NCBI GenBank assembly: GCA_009809945.1
Contig: WTPW01000090.1
Location: 274,859 to 338,858, forward strand
Source of the DNA: Gigaspora margarita
Lineage: Eukaryota > Glomeromycota > Glomeromycetes > Diversisporales > Gigasporaceae
Length of the DNA: 64,000 nucleotides
Direction of reading: 5' to 3'
Both the position numbers and the translations under genes were made by a program. Below the pieces are notes generated by a model. That model ran no database searches. It was not told the DNA's origin and was given only the letters and a program-made list of their open reading frames with translations. Below are positions 1-10,720 of this stretch, in pieces; the first letter of the stretch is position 1, and each line of letters starts with the position of its first letter.

Positions 1-56
1 AAAAAAGGGAAGGCGAAGTGAACAAATGATAGAATCATAAACTTTGGAAGACATGT

Positions 57-478
57 GATTCTATTATTTCCTCACTTGCATTTCCCAGTCGGCCTGCTTT
101 GTGCAGTGTGGGAGACCACCGGCTGATGATACATATTACAAATGATAATGATGACGGTTATACCCGGCGCAAATTGTGGTTGCTATTTCCGGGAGCATAG
201 CTGGTCTCAGAATGTGCATCAACCATACTGATGTATGCTACTGCTGCATATCATCAATAAAAGGAAGACACGAGATTCTATTATTTCCTCACTTGCATTT
301 CCCAGTTGGCCTGCTTTGTGCAGTATGGGAGACCACTGGCTGATGATACATATTACAAATGATGCTGATGACGGTTATACCTGGTGCAAATTGTGGTTGC
401 TATTTCTGGGAGCATAGCTGGTCTCAGCTCGTGCATCAATCGCACTGATGTATGCTACTGCTGCATATCATCAATAAA
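57..478. repeat. Two-copy direct repeat, period about 217 bp
   Basis: Starting at 57 and again at 274, the same sequence runs from GATTCTATTATTTCCTC to a CATATCATCAATAAA end, with few differences. Each copy holds a core reading GGCCTGCTTTGTGCAG followed by GGGAGACCAC and GGCTGATGATACA. Diverged versions of this core recur at about 56341-56470 and 60470-60660, so it is a dispersed repeat family locally duplicated here. The short reading frames in it differ between copies by ordinary substitutions, so I do not call a gene. Confidence 0.8.
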
Positions 479-1773
479 ATTTAATTAAAGTTCAATATCT
501 GGCCATGGCGGTCAGGTGATTCCAATAATAAATATGTCACATGCGTGCAATGATTTTTGTAAACAAAAATAGGTGTAACAAGTAAAACAAAACAATCTTT
601 AACAAAACAAAATAAATTTTTTTTTAATATTAGGGTAAGGGTAAAGATAATAGGTTAGAGTTAAATAGTGTTTATAGTAAAATTTAGCAAAGAATTTTTT
701 TTATTAGAGCCCAAAAGATAGTTTTTTAGACAAAATTTAAGAATATAATTAATTTTTTAAAAATTTCTTTATTTTTGTTACACAAACCTGATCTTAAATT
801 TTAATTGGTTAAAATGCCCTAGCACTACAGTGCTATAGCACTATAAATTAAAATCCTTTTTTTTTAATATACGTATTTCATATCTAAAGCTATGCAAGGT
901 TAATTTTTCGTTTTGCATAGCATGGAAACAGCTTTTTCGCCATAAGTCATATCGGATAATTCCGAAAGGTGATATCGGATAAATTTATGGAAATTATTGG
1001 CACAATTGGAAATTTAAAAAAGAAAAAATTTTTTGAAAATTTAAAAAAATGGAACTGCGGATAATACAAACTTTGAATAGTCTAAAAACAACGTTAAAAT
1101 TTTGATGCTAAAAAGTTACATAATTTTATATTTTAGAGGAGAAGGAAGGAGAAAATCTACCTAGAAATGTGATGCGTAAATTATATTACATATAAATAAA
1201 CTGTAGTTTATTTAAAACTACAGTTTTACAATAAACTACAATTTTATTCGTTAAAATGTATAGTTTATAGCTCGGACCTCTACATCTACCTCATCATACC
1301 AAGGAAGTTTTTTTTTAAAGAAAATTTTAAAATGAGGAAACGTCTGACACATATCTTCTCATTTCTTCAATTAAATTTATAGATAAAGGACAACATTTCC
1401 TCTCAACCATTAGAGAAAGCTGGTGATGCGATATGTTTTCATAACTATTAAAATTATTTTCTCTGTTTACTATAGCATACAATAGAAATTTAATACTATT
1501 CAAGAAAACACTATTGTGAAACATTTTACCATTCATTAAAATTTGGAATTGTCTTTAATACTTAGGCCTTTAATGTCATAAATAAACAACACTCGCCTTA
1601 TATACTTTATATACTGCACATTTTATTTTAATCTTGAAATTTATTTAAAAAAAAATCCATATTAACTTAATTCTAGCCAATTTGATAGAAGCCAGTTTCT
1701 CATGATTGTTTTATAAAATAAAATATGATCTTGTAACCTATGAAGCATGATGATTATTGCCAGGCACTAGAAC
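479..1773. other. 3' flank of K1 and degraded repeats, no gene seen
   Basis: The part next to 1773 corresponds, in reverse, to the start of the 3' flank found after the other kelch genes. A single-ended match to the GGCC...GTTAATTTTTCGTTTTGCA element family (see 52010-52348) lies at about 893-925. A small perfect-arm hairpin built on AAACTGTAGTTT lies near 1198-1230. GTGTAACAA motifs in opposite orientation near 572 and 776 may mark another decayed MITE. The rest is AT-rich with no supportable reading frame. Confidence 0.5.
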
Positions 1774-3433
1774 TCAATATATAGGATTTCGCGCATATGT
1801 TTCGGGTGGAGGTATTCCAAGCGTATAAACCGTAGACATTTGTGTTTCACGTATATGATCATTCATAGGTGTACCAGGTGTGGCAATAGATTGTTTATGT
1901 CGATATTTATATATAAAAAATCCAATAACAAATAAAACTAAAGCCAAAATAACTACGCCTGCACCAATACCAATTCCAATATATAAATTATTATTTGCTT
2001 GATCTGTTGAGTAATTTTGTGTTGGTTTAGCTGTGTTTGTTGTTGTATGTACATTAAATGTAGTAACCCAGGTGTAATTTTGTATATCAATAATATAAAT
2101 ATTATTTGTGCGTAAATTTGTTGCTGAGGTTGCACCTAAATATGTAAAATATTTAAACAATTTTAATAAATTTCTTTAAATAAATAAACACTTAAAAATT
2201 AATTACCGAATGCAATTATCATATAATTTTTGTATAATGCAGCTGAATGTTGTGTGAGTGGTGGTGCATTTGTTCCGGAAACACTTGGAACAGACCACGC
2301 CCAGGAATTTGTATTTAATACTGCAAGATCAGAAAACACATAGGCAATGTTGCCAGAACTATCATATGTTGAACCTCCATATATGATAATATTTCCACCT
2401 TGGGCTAAAACAATAATTAGTAAAATCAGACATCAAAATCATAATTTAATTATTAATACAATACTATTATATATAGCATACGCACTTAAAACAGCAGAAT
2501 GATCGCCTCGAGATGCAATAATAGAACCACTAGCAGACTAAATAAGAGTATATATTTGCGAAAAATTAGGTATAATCATTATCAGAAATAATATTTATTT
2601 ATATACATTACTTTATTAGACCAGGTGTAAGATTTTGTGTCAAATATTCGAACCTAGATTATAATATTAGTTAAAAGAAAAACTTTAAAATAAATGAAGA
2701 TTATACAATGCGCAAAATTAATAATATTATTATACAATACCTGAGATATATTATTAAGATTCGCAGGATTTGAACCACGCCCACCAATATAAACAATAAG
2801 ACCACTTGGCAATAATGTAGCGGTATAGTCAATATTAACAAGGACAGACTGAGATTGAGTTTGTGTTGACCAAATCATAGTGTTGCTATCAAGTATATTC
2901 ATATCATTATAAGCAGTAGTTGTTATATTATCATTATTACCACGATTAATTCCACCAAAAACAAAAATTTTCCCATTATTGTCAATAACAGCTTGCATTT
3001 CATTACGACTTTGAAAGCTAGAATTAAAATTTTTAATAGTTGGCGCTGTCCATTGTGAAGTCCTAGAATCAAATTTATACACTGATGATGTATATGAAAA
3101 ATTGCGTGTATTTGTTATCCATGTTCTTCCTCCAATTAAAAAAACTGTAGAATTATCAATAGGACTAAGGTAAGATGTACCAAAGTTATATCCTACTGGC
3201 ATTACAACATCACTATGCCATGGAGGTGTAGAAATATTAAATGAACTCGATAAATCAAGATACCAAACTTCATTAGACGCACCTATAATCGTGAATCCAC
3301 CAAAAAAATAAAATTTAGTGTCAACTAATGTGCTAGTTTGTTGATGTCGAGGACTAGGTACATTTTGGCAAATGATAAAAAAATATTTCGAGCCAAATAT
3401 GACAATAAAAAGGATATAATATAACGATTTCAT
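1774..3433 (-). CDS. K1: kelch-propeller single-pass membrane protein
   Basis: Intact five-exon gene. Exons on the minus strand are 3433-2741, 2653-2612, 2537-2486, 2404-2207 and 2135-1774, all joined by GT...AG introns of 71-87 bases that keep frame, giving 448 residues. The protein has an N-terminal signal peptide (MKSLYYILF to about residue 23), six kelch-like blades marked by FYFFGG, VFLIGGRTW, IFVFGG, LIVYIGG and IIIYGGS, a Thr/Asn linker, a membrane helix at about 379-403 with a GIGIGAG start, then RH(K/R)Q and a cytoplasmic tail. The family resembles fungal galactose-oxidase/kelch ectodomain proteins. No ligand or enzyme activity can be read, and the copper-site residues of galactose oxidase are not evident. 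The tail ends about 11 codons early compared with K3, because the Gly codon of the YGVPVPG motif is TGA. It is head to head with K2. Confidence 0.85.
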
Positions 3434-3566
3434 GATTATATCTTAAGAATTGTCATATTAAGCACTGATTACTACACATGGCGATGGTATTTATGTTGTG
3501 ACGGAGAAAATTGGGTTAATCCGAACATATACCGATACATATTTCCGCAAGTGATACAAGTAAGGA
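3434..3566 (-). promoter_or_regulatory. Conserved proximal promoter of K1
   Basis: On the minus strand the bases upstream of the ATG match the block before every other family member: GTATCACTTGCGGAAATA, a GGATTAACCC stretch, the TATA-like core ACAACATAAATACC (3499-3486, about 55 bases before the ATG), and AATCAGTGCTTAATATGACA. Conservation across seven copies supports a core promoter or 5' UTR; the role is inferred. Confidence 0.6.
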
Positions 3567-4378
3567 TTGGGAATGTAATAATTTTGTAAACCATATCAAT
3601 TTTAACCGTTACCTATTCTTGCATATTGTATTAATTATTGCTTATTATGACTGGTTATCACTTCTTGTGATTCACAAATAAACTTGAAAGACATAATTCT
3701 GAAATTTAAATTCAAACTTAATTCTTGAATGTCAAATTTGTTTTTTTTGCTTATTGCCACGTAAAAAATTGGATGTATTTTTAAGTATGGTCATTGGTTT
3801 TCATAACCTGGCCGGGTTAGATTTTGTAAATTTCTAAAAAAAAAAATTTATATGCTTTAATAACCGGGTGAAATTTAAAAAAAAATTTTTTATAATTTTA
3901 TAAATTTTATATATGAAATTTTTTTTTTTTTTAGAAAAAAAAAAAAATAAAATAAAATTAAAAGCCGCTGGGCAGATTTATTTAAAAGTTTCATGTTATG
4001 AAAACCAAGTAATTAAATTTGCATGGCTTAATAATAAGTATTATAAAATTTCCCATCTCTACATCTCTAGATAAAAAACAAACCAAAAAAATGATAAATT
4101 TTTATATACATTTTCCGTTGAACATTAATTTATTTTGTTGGCAAAATTATATAACTCTTGCTTTTTTTTAAGGCTTTAACGCAATTGTACTTATAAAATT
4201 AACACAATCTTTTTTATAAATTTTAAGTTTGTGTTGACTATTACCATCTATGACTCGTAGTACTCAATCTTTCTGGTTGCTTTTTTATATTGTGTATTTT
4301 ATTTTTGAACTAGGAAGTAATCTCCCTAGGTTACAAAACCTTAGTTTAGTAACTGTTTAGAAGTATATATATTTAGTT
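3567..4378. other. Upstream block B of K1 in reverse, with an inserted MITE
   Basis: Read on the minus strand this is the same sequence that precedes K3, K4, K6 and K7, including the CACAAGAAGTGATAACCAGT, TGGATGTATT and AGTACTACGAGTCATAGATG motifs. It is broken by the element at 3785-4027 and, at its distal end, by the element at 4379-5047. No gene. Confidence 0.7.
3785..4027. mobile_element. TIR MITE with TTAA flanks
   Basis: The ends are inverted copies of a GG(T/C)...TTGGTTTTCATAAC sequence, and TTAA lies on both sides (3781-3784 and 4028-4031). The reverse of 12560-12640 shows the empty site reading through TTAA. A related element is at 31597-31815. TSD size and GG start suggest PIF/Harbinger or piggyBac type; it has no coding capacity. 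Confidence 0.65.
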
Positions 4379-5047
4379 CCCTATAAGAAAATTGGACCGG
4401 ATCGGCACGGGTTGCATCGGATAGGCACGGGACTTTTTGGCCGGGTCATGATCCGGATTGGTACGGGTATGGTCCGGATTGGTACGGATTTCGTGGACCG
4501 TGTGGGACCGTGTGCCCGTGCCAAATGGACCGTAAATGGCACGGGTTTTGCAGCAGTTTACTAGTCGAATCGGCACGGGATTTGGCACGGGTGAACGTAA
4601 ATTCACGTGCCACCGCGATAACGATGTGGATTAACTATTAAACCATAAATTTACATAAGTAATCAATATAAGATGAACAAGCTAACTGCATATGAAGTAA
4701 AATTTTGTAAGGAATTTTTTTTGTTAAGACACACAGGGAAGCTTCATCAGCGAAATCATGAGATATCGCTCTTTTTTTAAAAAAAAAAACACTTACTGAC
4801 CTTTCGCTCTCCACGAAACGAGCCGACACGTATCACGAGCCAACACGTGTGTAACGTACACATACGTGCCATCTGAATGCGCCATTTCATATGACGTGAT
4901 ATTACGTGCCACCCTTTGCCGTAATGTCCGTGCCATTTTTACCGTGCCATTCCGTGAAACGTTCCTGTACGCACCACATGATCCGTGCCATTTCGAGCAT
5001 TCCCGACACCAACCCGTACCACCACCCGTACCACTTTTCTTACAGGG
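4379..5047. mobile_element. 669-bp non-autonomous TIR element packed with GTGCC motifs
   Basis: It begins CCCTATAAGAAAATTGG and ends with the inverse of CCCTGTAAGAAAAGTGG, flanked by GTT at 4376-4378 and 5048-5050. The unit sequence resumes exactly on the far side, so the borders are firm. Inside, GGCACGG/CCGTGCC and GGTACGG-type motifs are repeated many times, probably as subterminal transposase-binding sites. It is much richer in GC and CpG than its surroundings. A second, decayed copy is at 51194-53003. Superfamily is unclear; a 3-bp duplication would fit CACTA or Harbinger groups. Confidence 0.75.
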
Positions 5048-5760
5048 GTTGTATGTGTAATGTAGGTAATGCAAATAGGAATAAAAGTGCAAAATCCTGC
5101 ATTCAACCCTAACAAGGATTTAGAAATATGTGATCACTGGGATCATATACAGTATTGATTTTAGTGGTAGGGTTATAGGAATACAATCAGGGGTTCAAAT
5201 AATGTAGATCGTGACTTTTTTTGAAAAAAGGTACGCTCGAAAATTCTTTAATAAAGAATTACTTATAGATATTTCGAAAATTCTTTATAGAATTTGCTTA
5301 TGCACTAGAAATTGCACAGACTGCGACTTCTCCGCCCTGTTCAACTAACTAATATTTGGAACACGTAACAAGTGGTGTGTAAAATGACTTTACTATTATT
5401 AATAATTTGATGTTAATTAAATTCATTTTACATAGCAACTGGCCTCTTTTCTCTCCGACACTTTTTTCAGAACCTGATTTGAGCATTATTTATATTGTAA
5501 CATATTTTTGTACAACATATTCCTTGGTTTGCTTCGCTCACCTTGTTTCAAACTTTGCACTGTTTTTTTTTATTAAATACTAGAAATTGCGCTTCATCAT
5601 CCAGTTTTAACTAGATAAAGTAGGCGACATAATAATCATGACATTGCTAATTATTGAAAATTCTTTCAAGTTGACGTACATACGCTACTTGTGTATATAA
5701 TACATACAGATCGCAGGATTCAGGCCAGGCGGGTTATGAGTTTTGTGCATGTGGAGATCG
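5048..5760. other. Continuation of inverted block B
   Basis: Reverse complement of the distal block B of the other units, including CCTAACAAGGATTTAGAAAT, the AAATTCTTTA/TAAAGAATT palindromes, the run of T then A around 5215-5228, and the GATCGCAGGAT...GGCGGGTT segment near 5710-5740. Homology to the units ends near 5760. Confidence 0.7.
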
Positions 5761-6053
5761 CTGCTGTGCTATTATTCTCGCTCGGATTCTTTTCATTTAA
5801 CATTAACTTTATACTTTATTAAACATTATGAAGATACATGATGGGAGTGTGCTCCACTTCACTATTTTCTCTTCTATCTTGACATATTTTGTGCTCCTTT
5901 TAATTTTACTATATACCAATAACACACCTCCACTTTTATTTTCCTTTCTCAATTTTTGCCACTATATGTTCATGTGAACTTGCACGTGACGAAGGATAAA
6001 ATGAGGATCGAAAAGTACGAGCCCACGCTATGGTATGGCGCATTCTACTTTTC

Positions 6054-6094
<41 letters not shown>

Positions 6095-6586
6095 GCTATG
6101 GCGTATTTATCTTATTGTGTTGACAACTGGACAAATGGTAGATGCAACGGATACAACAAATGCTACAGACTTGTAGGGAGGGGGGGTGGTTCAAGCACGA
6201 AGAAGCCAGATCGTAAGTAATCGGGCAGTGAAGAGAAATGAACAAGTCAAGCGAAGTAAGAAAGCACTAAAACTCCATTTCTACGCCCACATGTATCTTT
6301 ATAATCTCTATCACATGCGCCTACCTGCATATTTGCATACAAACATATGCTTATATCCCCATTGTTTTCCTATAAGCCTCAATTTCATAACACTCAATTT
6401 GTAAGCCCAAATTCATTGTAAGCCACAAATGGTGATCCTCGCGATAATAACCCTAGCGTGACTTCGTCAACGCCTAGGGCTACAATGTCAAATACAGATG
6501 AGCATAATGCAAAATCAAATTCCACAATATGTAAGAATAGGAAATTGACATTGCTTACATAAATTATTACATTGCCCTTGTATCAC
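5761..6586. other. Spacer between the inverted and direct units
   Basis: Mostly not shared with the other units and with no supportable gene. It holds the poly-T tract at 6056-6092. From about 6540 the sequence becomes the upstream block of K2. Confidence 0.5.
6056..6092. repeat. T37 homopolymer flanked by a 9-bp direct repeat
   Basis: Thirty-seven consecutive T. ACGCTATGG occurs at 6025-6033 and 6093-6101, just outside a 22-bp segment plus the poly-T. This looks like a short insertion with a duplicated target, possibly from an adenylated RNA, but the poly-A side is not in the usual order. Confidence 0.7.
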
Positions 6587-6704
6587 TTTCGGAAATAGGT
6601 ATCAGTATATGCGCGGATTAACCCAATTTTCTTCGTCAAAAACATAAATACCATCGCCATGTATAGCAATCAGTGCTTAATATGCCAATTCTTAAGACAT
6701 CATC
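6587..6704 (+). promoter_or_regulatory. Conserved proximal promoter of K2
   Basis: Same block as the other members: GTATCAGTATATG, GGATTAACCC, AACATAAATACC at 6641-6652, then AATCAGTGCTTAATATG and the ATG 53 bases downstream of the core. Confidence 0.55.
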
Positions 6705-8366
6705 ATGAAAATTGTTATACTATATCCTTTTTTTGGTCTTATTTAGCTTGCCATATTATTTTGTAATTTGCCAAAATGTACCTAGTCCTCGAGGTCAACA
6801 GACTAGCTCATTAGTTGGTACCAGACTTTATTTTTTTGGTGGACACACTGATATAGGTCCGTCTAATGAAGTTTGGTATCTTGATTTATCGAGCTCATTT
6901 AATATTTCTACACCATGACCTCCATGGCATAGTGATGTTGTAATGCCAGTAGGATATAGCTTTGGTACATCTTGCCTTAGTCCTATTGACAATTCTACAG
7001 TTTTTTTAATTGGAGGAAGAACATGGATTACAAATACAAAAACTTATTCATATACATCATCAGTGTATAAATTTGATTCTAAGACTTTGCAATGGACAAC
7101 ACCAACTATTAATAATTTTAATTCTAGCTTTGAAACTCGTCAAGAAATGCAAACTGTTATTGACAATAATGGGAAAATTTTTGTTTTTGGCGGAAATAAT
7201 TATAATAGTTCAACAACTTTTCGTTATAATGATATGAATATACTTGATATCACCAATTTGACTTGGTCAACACAAACTCACTCTCAGTCTGTTCTTGCTT
7301 ATCTTGACTATACCGCTACATTATTGCCAAATGGTCTTATTGTTTATATTGGTGGGCGTAGTGGTNCAAGTTCGTATGTTAGTNCTACTGATATGGCTCA
7401 GGTATGGTATAATGATAATATTAATTTTAGGTATTTTATAATTTTCAAATATTTATTTAAAATTTTTGATTAATATTAAATTGCAGATTNAAATATTTGA
7501 CACAAAATCCTNCACNTGGTCTGCTAAAGTAATGTATACGATTAATATTATTTCTGATAATCATTTTACCTAATTTTATGCNCTTGTTTAGTCTGCTAGT
7601 GGTTCTACAATTGCATTTCGAGTATTTTATTCAACTGTTTTAAGTACGTATGCTATACATAATAGTATTGTATTAACAGTTAAAATTTGATTTTATATTT
7701 GATTTGACTAATTATTGTTTTTTAGNCCAGGATGGAAATATTATCATATATGGAGGTTCAATACATGATAGTTCTGGCAAGATTGCCTATGTGTTCTCTG
7801 ATATTGCCGTATTAAATACAAATTCTTGGGTATGGTCTGTTCCAAGTGTTTCTGGAACAAGTGCACCACCACTCACATATCATTCTGCTGCATTATACAA
7901 AAATTATATGATAATTGCATTCGGTAATTAACTTTTAAGTGTTTATTTGATTAAAGAAACTTATTAAACTTGTTTAACTTTTCCATATTCAGGCAAAACC
8001 TCAGCATTCCTTCCATTTGCAAATAATATTTATATTCTTGATATACAAAATTACACCTGGGTTAAAAATAACGATAATTCTTCAACAGTTCAGGCAAATA
8101 ATAATTCTTCAAATTTGTATATTGGAATTGGCATTGGTATGGGTGTAGTCATTTTAGCTGTAGTTTTATTTGTTATTGGAATTTTTATTCATAAAAATCG
8201 ACATAGGCAAGAAATTATTGCGACGCCGTGTACATCCATAGATGATCATATACGTGAAACACATATTTCAACTATTTATACGCCTGGAATACCTTCGCCT
8301 GCAAAATATGATCTAACTCCTACGTATGGAGTTCCAGTGCCTGGCAACAATTATCATAGTTCATAG
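6705..8366 (+). pseudogene. K2: kelch-propeller membrane protein, broken near its start
   Basis: Exons by homology to K3: 6705-7401, 7487-7528, 7592-7643, 7726-7923 and 7993-8366, with all splice sites kept. The ATG is followed by one extra A (ATGAAAATTG against ATGAAATTG in K3), which throws the signal peptide out of frame. No upstream start restores the frame, because TGA lies just before it. A six-base insertion makes an in-frame TGA at 6916-6918, before the PPWHSD segment. The rest reads as a normal family member, with blades, membrane helix (NLYIGIGIGMG start) and a full tail ending in GNNYHSS. Seven N positions fall between 7366 and 7726, so sequence quality is poor here and the one-base lesion could be an error. 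The six-base insertion with a stop is less easily explained that way. Confidence 0.8.
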
Positions 8367-9269
8367 ATTAAAAGTTAATACATTATTTTAAATAATATTA
8401 TGGGAAACCCGATTTCTATTCCTAATTTGCTGGAATTAAGGGGAGCGAAGTGAAACCTTTTAAGCTTAATTTTAATGAATTTCGGAATCTGTTTGGGTTG
8501 GGACTAATTTAAGTATCAAGAGTTCATAGAATTTTTTCTTTTGTTTAAGAAATTACATTATTAATATAAAATGCATGGTAGAAAGTGAGAATTGTTTTTT
8601 TAACAACATTAAGTCCTAAAATGTTAAAGACAATTCCAGCTTTAAGGAGTGCAAAATGTTTACAAGAGTGTTTTCTTGAATACATTAAATTTCTATTGTA
8701 TACTGCAGTAATTAGAGAAATGACTTTTACAATTATAAAAATTTACCACAACCTTTCTCCATAAATAATCAATGTCATTTTAGCATTAATCCAATCTTGC
8801 ATAAAAAAAAAGTCAAATACTTTCAAACTTTGATAAGTTGAGATCTAGTTGATTTAATATTTGCCTAAAAATCACGTTATGAGACATATAATTTACTATG
8901 CACCATAATATGATTTTCAAGGCAAAGACCTCATCTCATTGATAATTCTTTACTAATTAATGACAATTTTGTACTTTAGCGGGAAATCGTTTAAAATAGT
9001 AGAATGAAATGTTGTTCGTTATCTATAAAGATATTTGAAGAATGGGAATGTTGTGTGTCATACGTTTCCTTATTTTAAATCGGTCTTTAAAAAAAAATTT
9101 CCTTGGTGTAATGGGATGAATGTACTCCTTTCTTCTATAAAATTAATGCGCAAATTTAACATTACAATTTTATTCCAAAAAGAAAATATCTCATCCGTCA
9201 TTTTTATAATATATATATGTTTGAAATTGAATTTGAAATCGAAATGATGATATTGTTATGACTATAGAT
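8367..9269. other. Conserved 3' flank of K2
   Basis: This sequence follows the stop codon of every member: an A/T-rich 3' end, TTAAGGGGAGCGAAGTGAA, AGGAGTGCAAAATG, the CATGGTAGAAAGT motif and TTCCTTGGTGTAATGGGATG. Short reading frames in it (for example 9035-9247) are not kept open in the other units. It is part of the duplicated unit, with no supported gene. Confidence 0.7.
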
Positions 9270-9278
9270 ACGTATCAG

Positions 9279-9731
9279 TAGAGTGTTCAATAAACTAATT
9301 AATCAAAATATAGCATAGTTAGGATCATATATGATCGGATTTTTTAAAGGGTTATTTCACATATGAATTTACACAAGAATTTGTACTAATTTAGGTAACT
9401 AACAGATAAATTGTAACTTTTTTTTTTTAAACTGTAGTTCTATACTAGCTCTACATTGAAATAGAACCTATTTTTTTAATAACTTTTTATAAAATTTTTG
9501 TTAAAATTTTTATTAATAATTAACAAAAATTATTAAAAAACGGCTCTATTTCAGTGTAGAGCTATTCTAGAACTACAGTTTAAAAAAAATATGATACAAT
9601 TTTGTCTGTTGATTGTGTAAAAAAAAAATGTACTCAAATTAATGCAAATTCATATATAAATTCATATGTGAAATAATCCTTTAAACATCCGATCATATAT
9701 GACCCGATTAATTAGTTCATTGAGCACCCTA
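9279..9731. mobile_element. Mutator-like foldback element, 453 bp, 9-bp TSD
   Basis: The termini are TAGAGTGTTCAATAAAC and the inverse of TAGGGTGCTCAATGAAC, with arms of about 85 bp including CATATATGATCGGAT. ACGTATCAG is duplicated perfectly at 9270-9278 and 9732-9740. The K3, K4 and K6 units have the uninterrupted site. An inner inverted repeat (AAACTGTAGTTCTA arms, about 9428-9582) makes it a nested foldback. Long arms and a 9-bp duplication fit non-autonomous MULEs. The same insertion is in the K5 and K7 units. Confidence 0.85.
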
Positions 9732-9763
9732 ACGTATCAGTTATAAAAAAAATACGTTGTGAC

Positions 9764-9913
9764 TAGAGCTGCAGACATTAGAATATCAATGAACATATAC
9801 TATGACGTTTGACGTGACGTATGTGACGTGACGTTTAATATGATTATATATAAATTTTATATGACGTGAAGAGTGACGGAGTACCTTGGACGTCCTAAAT
9901 GTCTGCAGCTCTA
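9764..9913. mobile_element. hAT-like MITE, 150 bp, 8-bp TSD
   Basis: The ends read TAGAGCTGCAGACATT in both orientations. GTTGTGAC is duplicated at 9756-9763 and 9914-9921, and the K4 and K6 units show one uninterrupted copy of this site. The inside has repeated GTGACGTGACGT motifs. TAG-type ends and an 8-bp duplication fit hAT. Confidence 0.85.
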
Positions 9914-9921
9914 GTTGTGAC

Positions 9922-10720
9922 ATCAATTGATAATGATTAAAAGCTCTATTTTAATCATTTTTTTAATTAACGTTCTATCAAACTTTCGAATATACTTCAA
10001 TATTTCTTTTTTTCATCTGATTTTTCAACAGACAGTTAATTAATAATCACTAATCGTCAAAAAACGGAAATGAATGATCGTAGCAAAAGTTTGATAATAA
10101 TTATTATATACAAATTGAAGTCATAAGATCATGTGACATAATCAATGATTAATAACCTTGGTACAAAATGAGGAATAATTAATGCTATTAATTATATTTA
10201 CTGTTAAACCAATACCCTAAGGTTTAATATTGGTAACCAATTTAATCATTATTCATCATTGTATCGTTTTCAAAAAATCAGGTTTCAACACGAATCGTGG
10301 TTTAAGATTCATTCTTTCATTCAATAAATCCAGTATATAATTTTTGTTCATAATTCATAATGATATTTATTTTCATATTAATATTCATGTTAATATTTCT
10401 TTTCATATTTATATTTATTCGCGCAGATATTTTGTGTTGCTTTTAATAATAAAAAAAGATTTCACTTCATCTTTTTATTAGATTTTTTCGCTAAAATTTA
10501 CAAATGCATTTAACGAATGCATTTGGATTTTTTTTCGCTAAATTTACAAATGTATTTAACGAATGCCTTTTGGATTTTGTCTTTCCGGATTTCTTACCGG
10601 ACAAGTGAATTAATAATAAGGTCATAAAGAAAGATCATAGCGAAAGAATTAGTCAATCATTCTAAATTTAAATTATACTCATGTGATATGAAGCAAGGTT
10701 AAGGCATGGATATACTATCT
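9922..10720. other. Distal 3' flank of the K2 unit with short tandem repeats
   Basis: Shared with the other units (AGTCATAAGATCATGTGACA, TTCAATAAATCCAGT, ACCGGACAA). At about 10483-10585 the motif TTCGCTAAATTTACAAATG plus TATTTAACGAATGCCTTTT is repeated in tandem; equivalent two-copy repeats occur at about 16128, 24172, 37646, 43432 and 62728. No gene. Confidence 0.65.

Noticed and set aside
105-170. CTGATGA motif suggesting a hammerhead ribozyme
   Set aside because: No GAAA core or stem II follows, and stems I and III cannot be drawn.
4373-5112. Several overlapping frames on both strands
   Set aside because: They are produced by the GC-richer GTGCC transposon, which has low stop density; the decayed copy at 51194 does not keep them open.
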